Shown here: positions 63,129 through 64,000 of the stretch, piece after piece | Numbering within the stretch: position 1 is the first letter of the stretch | Layout of the letters: every line of letters begins with the position of its first letter | Assembly (NCBI GenBank): GCA_000961725.1 | Contig: LADS01000058.1 | Span: 1 to 64,000 of the forward strand | Direction: 5' to 3' | Source: Desulfobulbaceae bacterium BRH_c16a | GTDB taxonomy: Bacteria; Desulfobacterota; Desulfobulbia; Desulfobulbales; Desulfocapsaceae | Length of the DNA: 64,000 nt | The notes under the pieces: model-generated | The model's database searches: none | Told to the model about the DNA's origin: nothing | Seen by the model: only the letters and a program-made list of their open reading frames with translations | Translations under genes and position numbers: made by a program

Positions 63129-63557
63129 CTATTTCGTGTCCGAGCCGGCGAGGAGCGGTGCAGTCTTTTTTTCAGTCGCCTTCAGTTCCTGGACCGCCAC
63201 TTGAATTTCACCTTTAAGAGCTGCTCCCGGTTCGACGGTCAAGCTCCCCGCCTCAAGTTTTCCATTGATGGAACAACTCTTTCTCGCTGTAAGCATGTTG
63301 GCTTTGATATTGCCTTCGATCATACCATAACAGTTGAATGACGCTACATTTATGTCGCCGTTTATACGACCGGACTCACTGAGGATCAGGTGTTCGCCAT
63401 CGATATTGCCGTTGACCGTTCCGTCTATGCGGGCTTTGCCCTTGAAAGAGATTTCGCCTTTGATGGTCATGCTTTTATCGATGATCGAAGAAATAGCCTC
63501 GCTCTCGACTTTTTTCATTTCCTGTTCAACATTCATCGTTTTGCCAAACATTCCCAT
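63129..63557 (-). CDS. Bactofilin
   Basis: Bactofilins form stable filaments in the cell envelope that shape the cell and guide wall enzymes. The 142-residue protein has the DUF583 beta-helix core (about 25-115) with short repeats such as GTVNGNIDGEHLILSESGRI, GDINVASFNCYGMIEGNIKA and GKLEAGSLTVEPGAALKGEI. The disordered ends are short and charged. Its ATG shares a base with the stop of the upstream M23 peptidase gene (TAATG), and an AGGACAG site precedes it. The peptidase-bactofilin pair is a known arrangement for localised wall cutting. Confidence 0.93.
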   Translation of the reverse strand: MGMFGKTMNVEQEMKKVESEAISSIIDKSMTIKGEISFKGKARIDGTVNGNIDGEHLILSESGRINGDINVASFNCYGMIEGNIKANMLTARKSCSINGKLEAGSLTVEPGAALKGEIQVAVQELKATEKKTAPLLAGSDTK

Positions 63558-64000
63558 TACTGTCCTTTCTCCGGCGAAGAAGTATGTGATTCCGATAAAC
63601 TGGCGACCTGCATAAAAGGATAAGGATTTATCGGCTTGTTATCCAGAGTAATTTCATAATGCAGGTGCGGACCGGTCGACCGACCGGTATTACCGACGAG
63701 TCCGATGAGCTGGCCTCTCTGTACTTTTGCTCCGGCACGGACCATGATTTTCTGCATATGAGAGAAAGAGGTCGAATATCCGTTGCCGTGCTCGATGAGG
63801 ATAAAATTGCCGTGGCCGCCGTTATATAAGGCTTTTTTGATTACGCCGTCAGCCGTGGCGTAGATTTTGTCCCCTCTGCTGCTGCGAAAATCGATACCGG
63901 TGTGGAAGGCGGATTTTCCGTTGACCGGGTCCTTGCGTTTGCCGAAACCCGAGGTAATCGGACCATCGACCGGTCTGCCGAACGGCAGGTAACGAATGGT
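63557..64000 (-). CDS. M23 (LytM-type) peptidase, C-terminal part, cut by the window edge
   Basis: The frame is open from the window edge and codes for the last 147 residues of a zinc endopeptidase that cuts peptidoglycan cross-links. It includes GPITSGFGKRKDPVNGKSAF, then HTGIDFRSSRGDKIYATADG with the metal-binding H-x3-D, HGNGYSTSFSHMQKI and the HLHYE catalytic motif (STGPHLHYEITLD). The N-terminal part, likely a membrane anchor and coiled coil, lies outside the window. It is translationally coupled with bactofilin. Confidence 0.93.
   Translation of the reverse strand, partial: TIRYLPFGRPVDGPITSGFGKRKDPVNGKSAFHTGIDFRSSRGDKIYATADGVIKKALYNGGHGNFILIEHGNGYSTSFSHMQKIMVRAGAKVQRGQLIGLVGNTGRSTGPHLHYEITLDNKPINPYPFMQVASLSESHTSSPEKGQ

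Overview
This window looks like a chromosomal segment of a sulfate-reducing or sulfur-disproportionating member of the Desulfobacterota, most like the Desulfobulbaceae and relatives. The right-hand third carries dsrC, a fused uroporphyrinogen-III methyltransferase/synthase for sirohaem, a homoserine dehydrogenase next to a phosphoglycerate-mutase-like proposed homoserine kinase, and large histidine kinases. The lineage is inferred from gene content; no rRNA or marker phylogeny is available here.

Layout. About 1-44.7 kb is a patchwork accessory region. It holds: an IS256-type transposase running off the left edge; a type IV restriction module (mcrB, mcrC) with an AlbA_2-domain gene; an unknown gene and an intact DDE transposase; a class III aminotransferase bracketed by two diverged repeats; a broken IS3 transposase; a secreted coiled-coil/DUF1566 protein; a large hybrid sensor kinase; a broken IS4-type element with terminal repeats; a GC-rich chromate-resistance operon (chrB, HD protein, MFS transporter, PEP-dikinase-like protein, chrA, rhodanese); and a metal block (dmeR, dmeF, a His-rich secreted protein, a HupE/UreJ-type permease and a membrane-anchor protein). 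Then come an integrase stump, a ferric-iron ABC operon (fbpABC) enclosed by long inverted repeats that resemble IS21-type ends, a broken IS1595 transposase fused to a hydrolase fragment, a pyruvate-kinase-like gene, an abiEii remnant cut by a deleted Tn3-type element, short repeats, a 218-bp MITE with perfect target duplications and several broken genes.

An initiator tRNA-Met gene at 44.7 kb marks the change to a compact, mostly intact core-like region (44.8-64 kb): a YbgC-type thioesterase, the hom/homoserine-kinase pair, adk, cobA-hemD overlapping a CULT (cereblon-like) gene, a periplasmic-binding-protein/histidine-kinase pair, a large SNF2 helicase, a serine-recombinase-like protein lacking its catalytic serine, a PpiD-like chaperone, dsrC, an ATP-grasp/zinc-ribbon pair, a bactofilin and the end of an M23 peptidase.

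How the genes work together. The metal region reads as one coherent function: sensing (ChrB, a CsoR/RcnR-type repressor with its operator over the -10 box) and export or handling of chromate and Co/Ni-like cations. The core region links sirohaem synthesis and DsrC with dissimilatory sulfur metabolism. The most distinctive observations are the fbp operon inside IS21-like ends, the repeat-bracketed aminotransferase with conserved short antisense peptides, the dikinase-like protein in a chromate operon, the CULT protein and the apparently dead recombinase.
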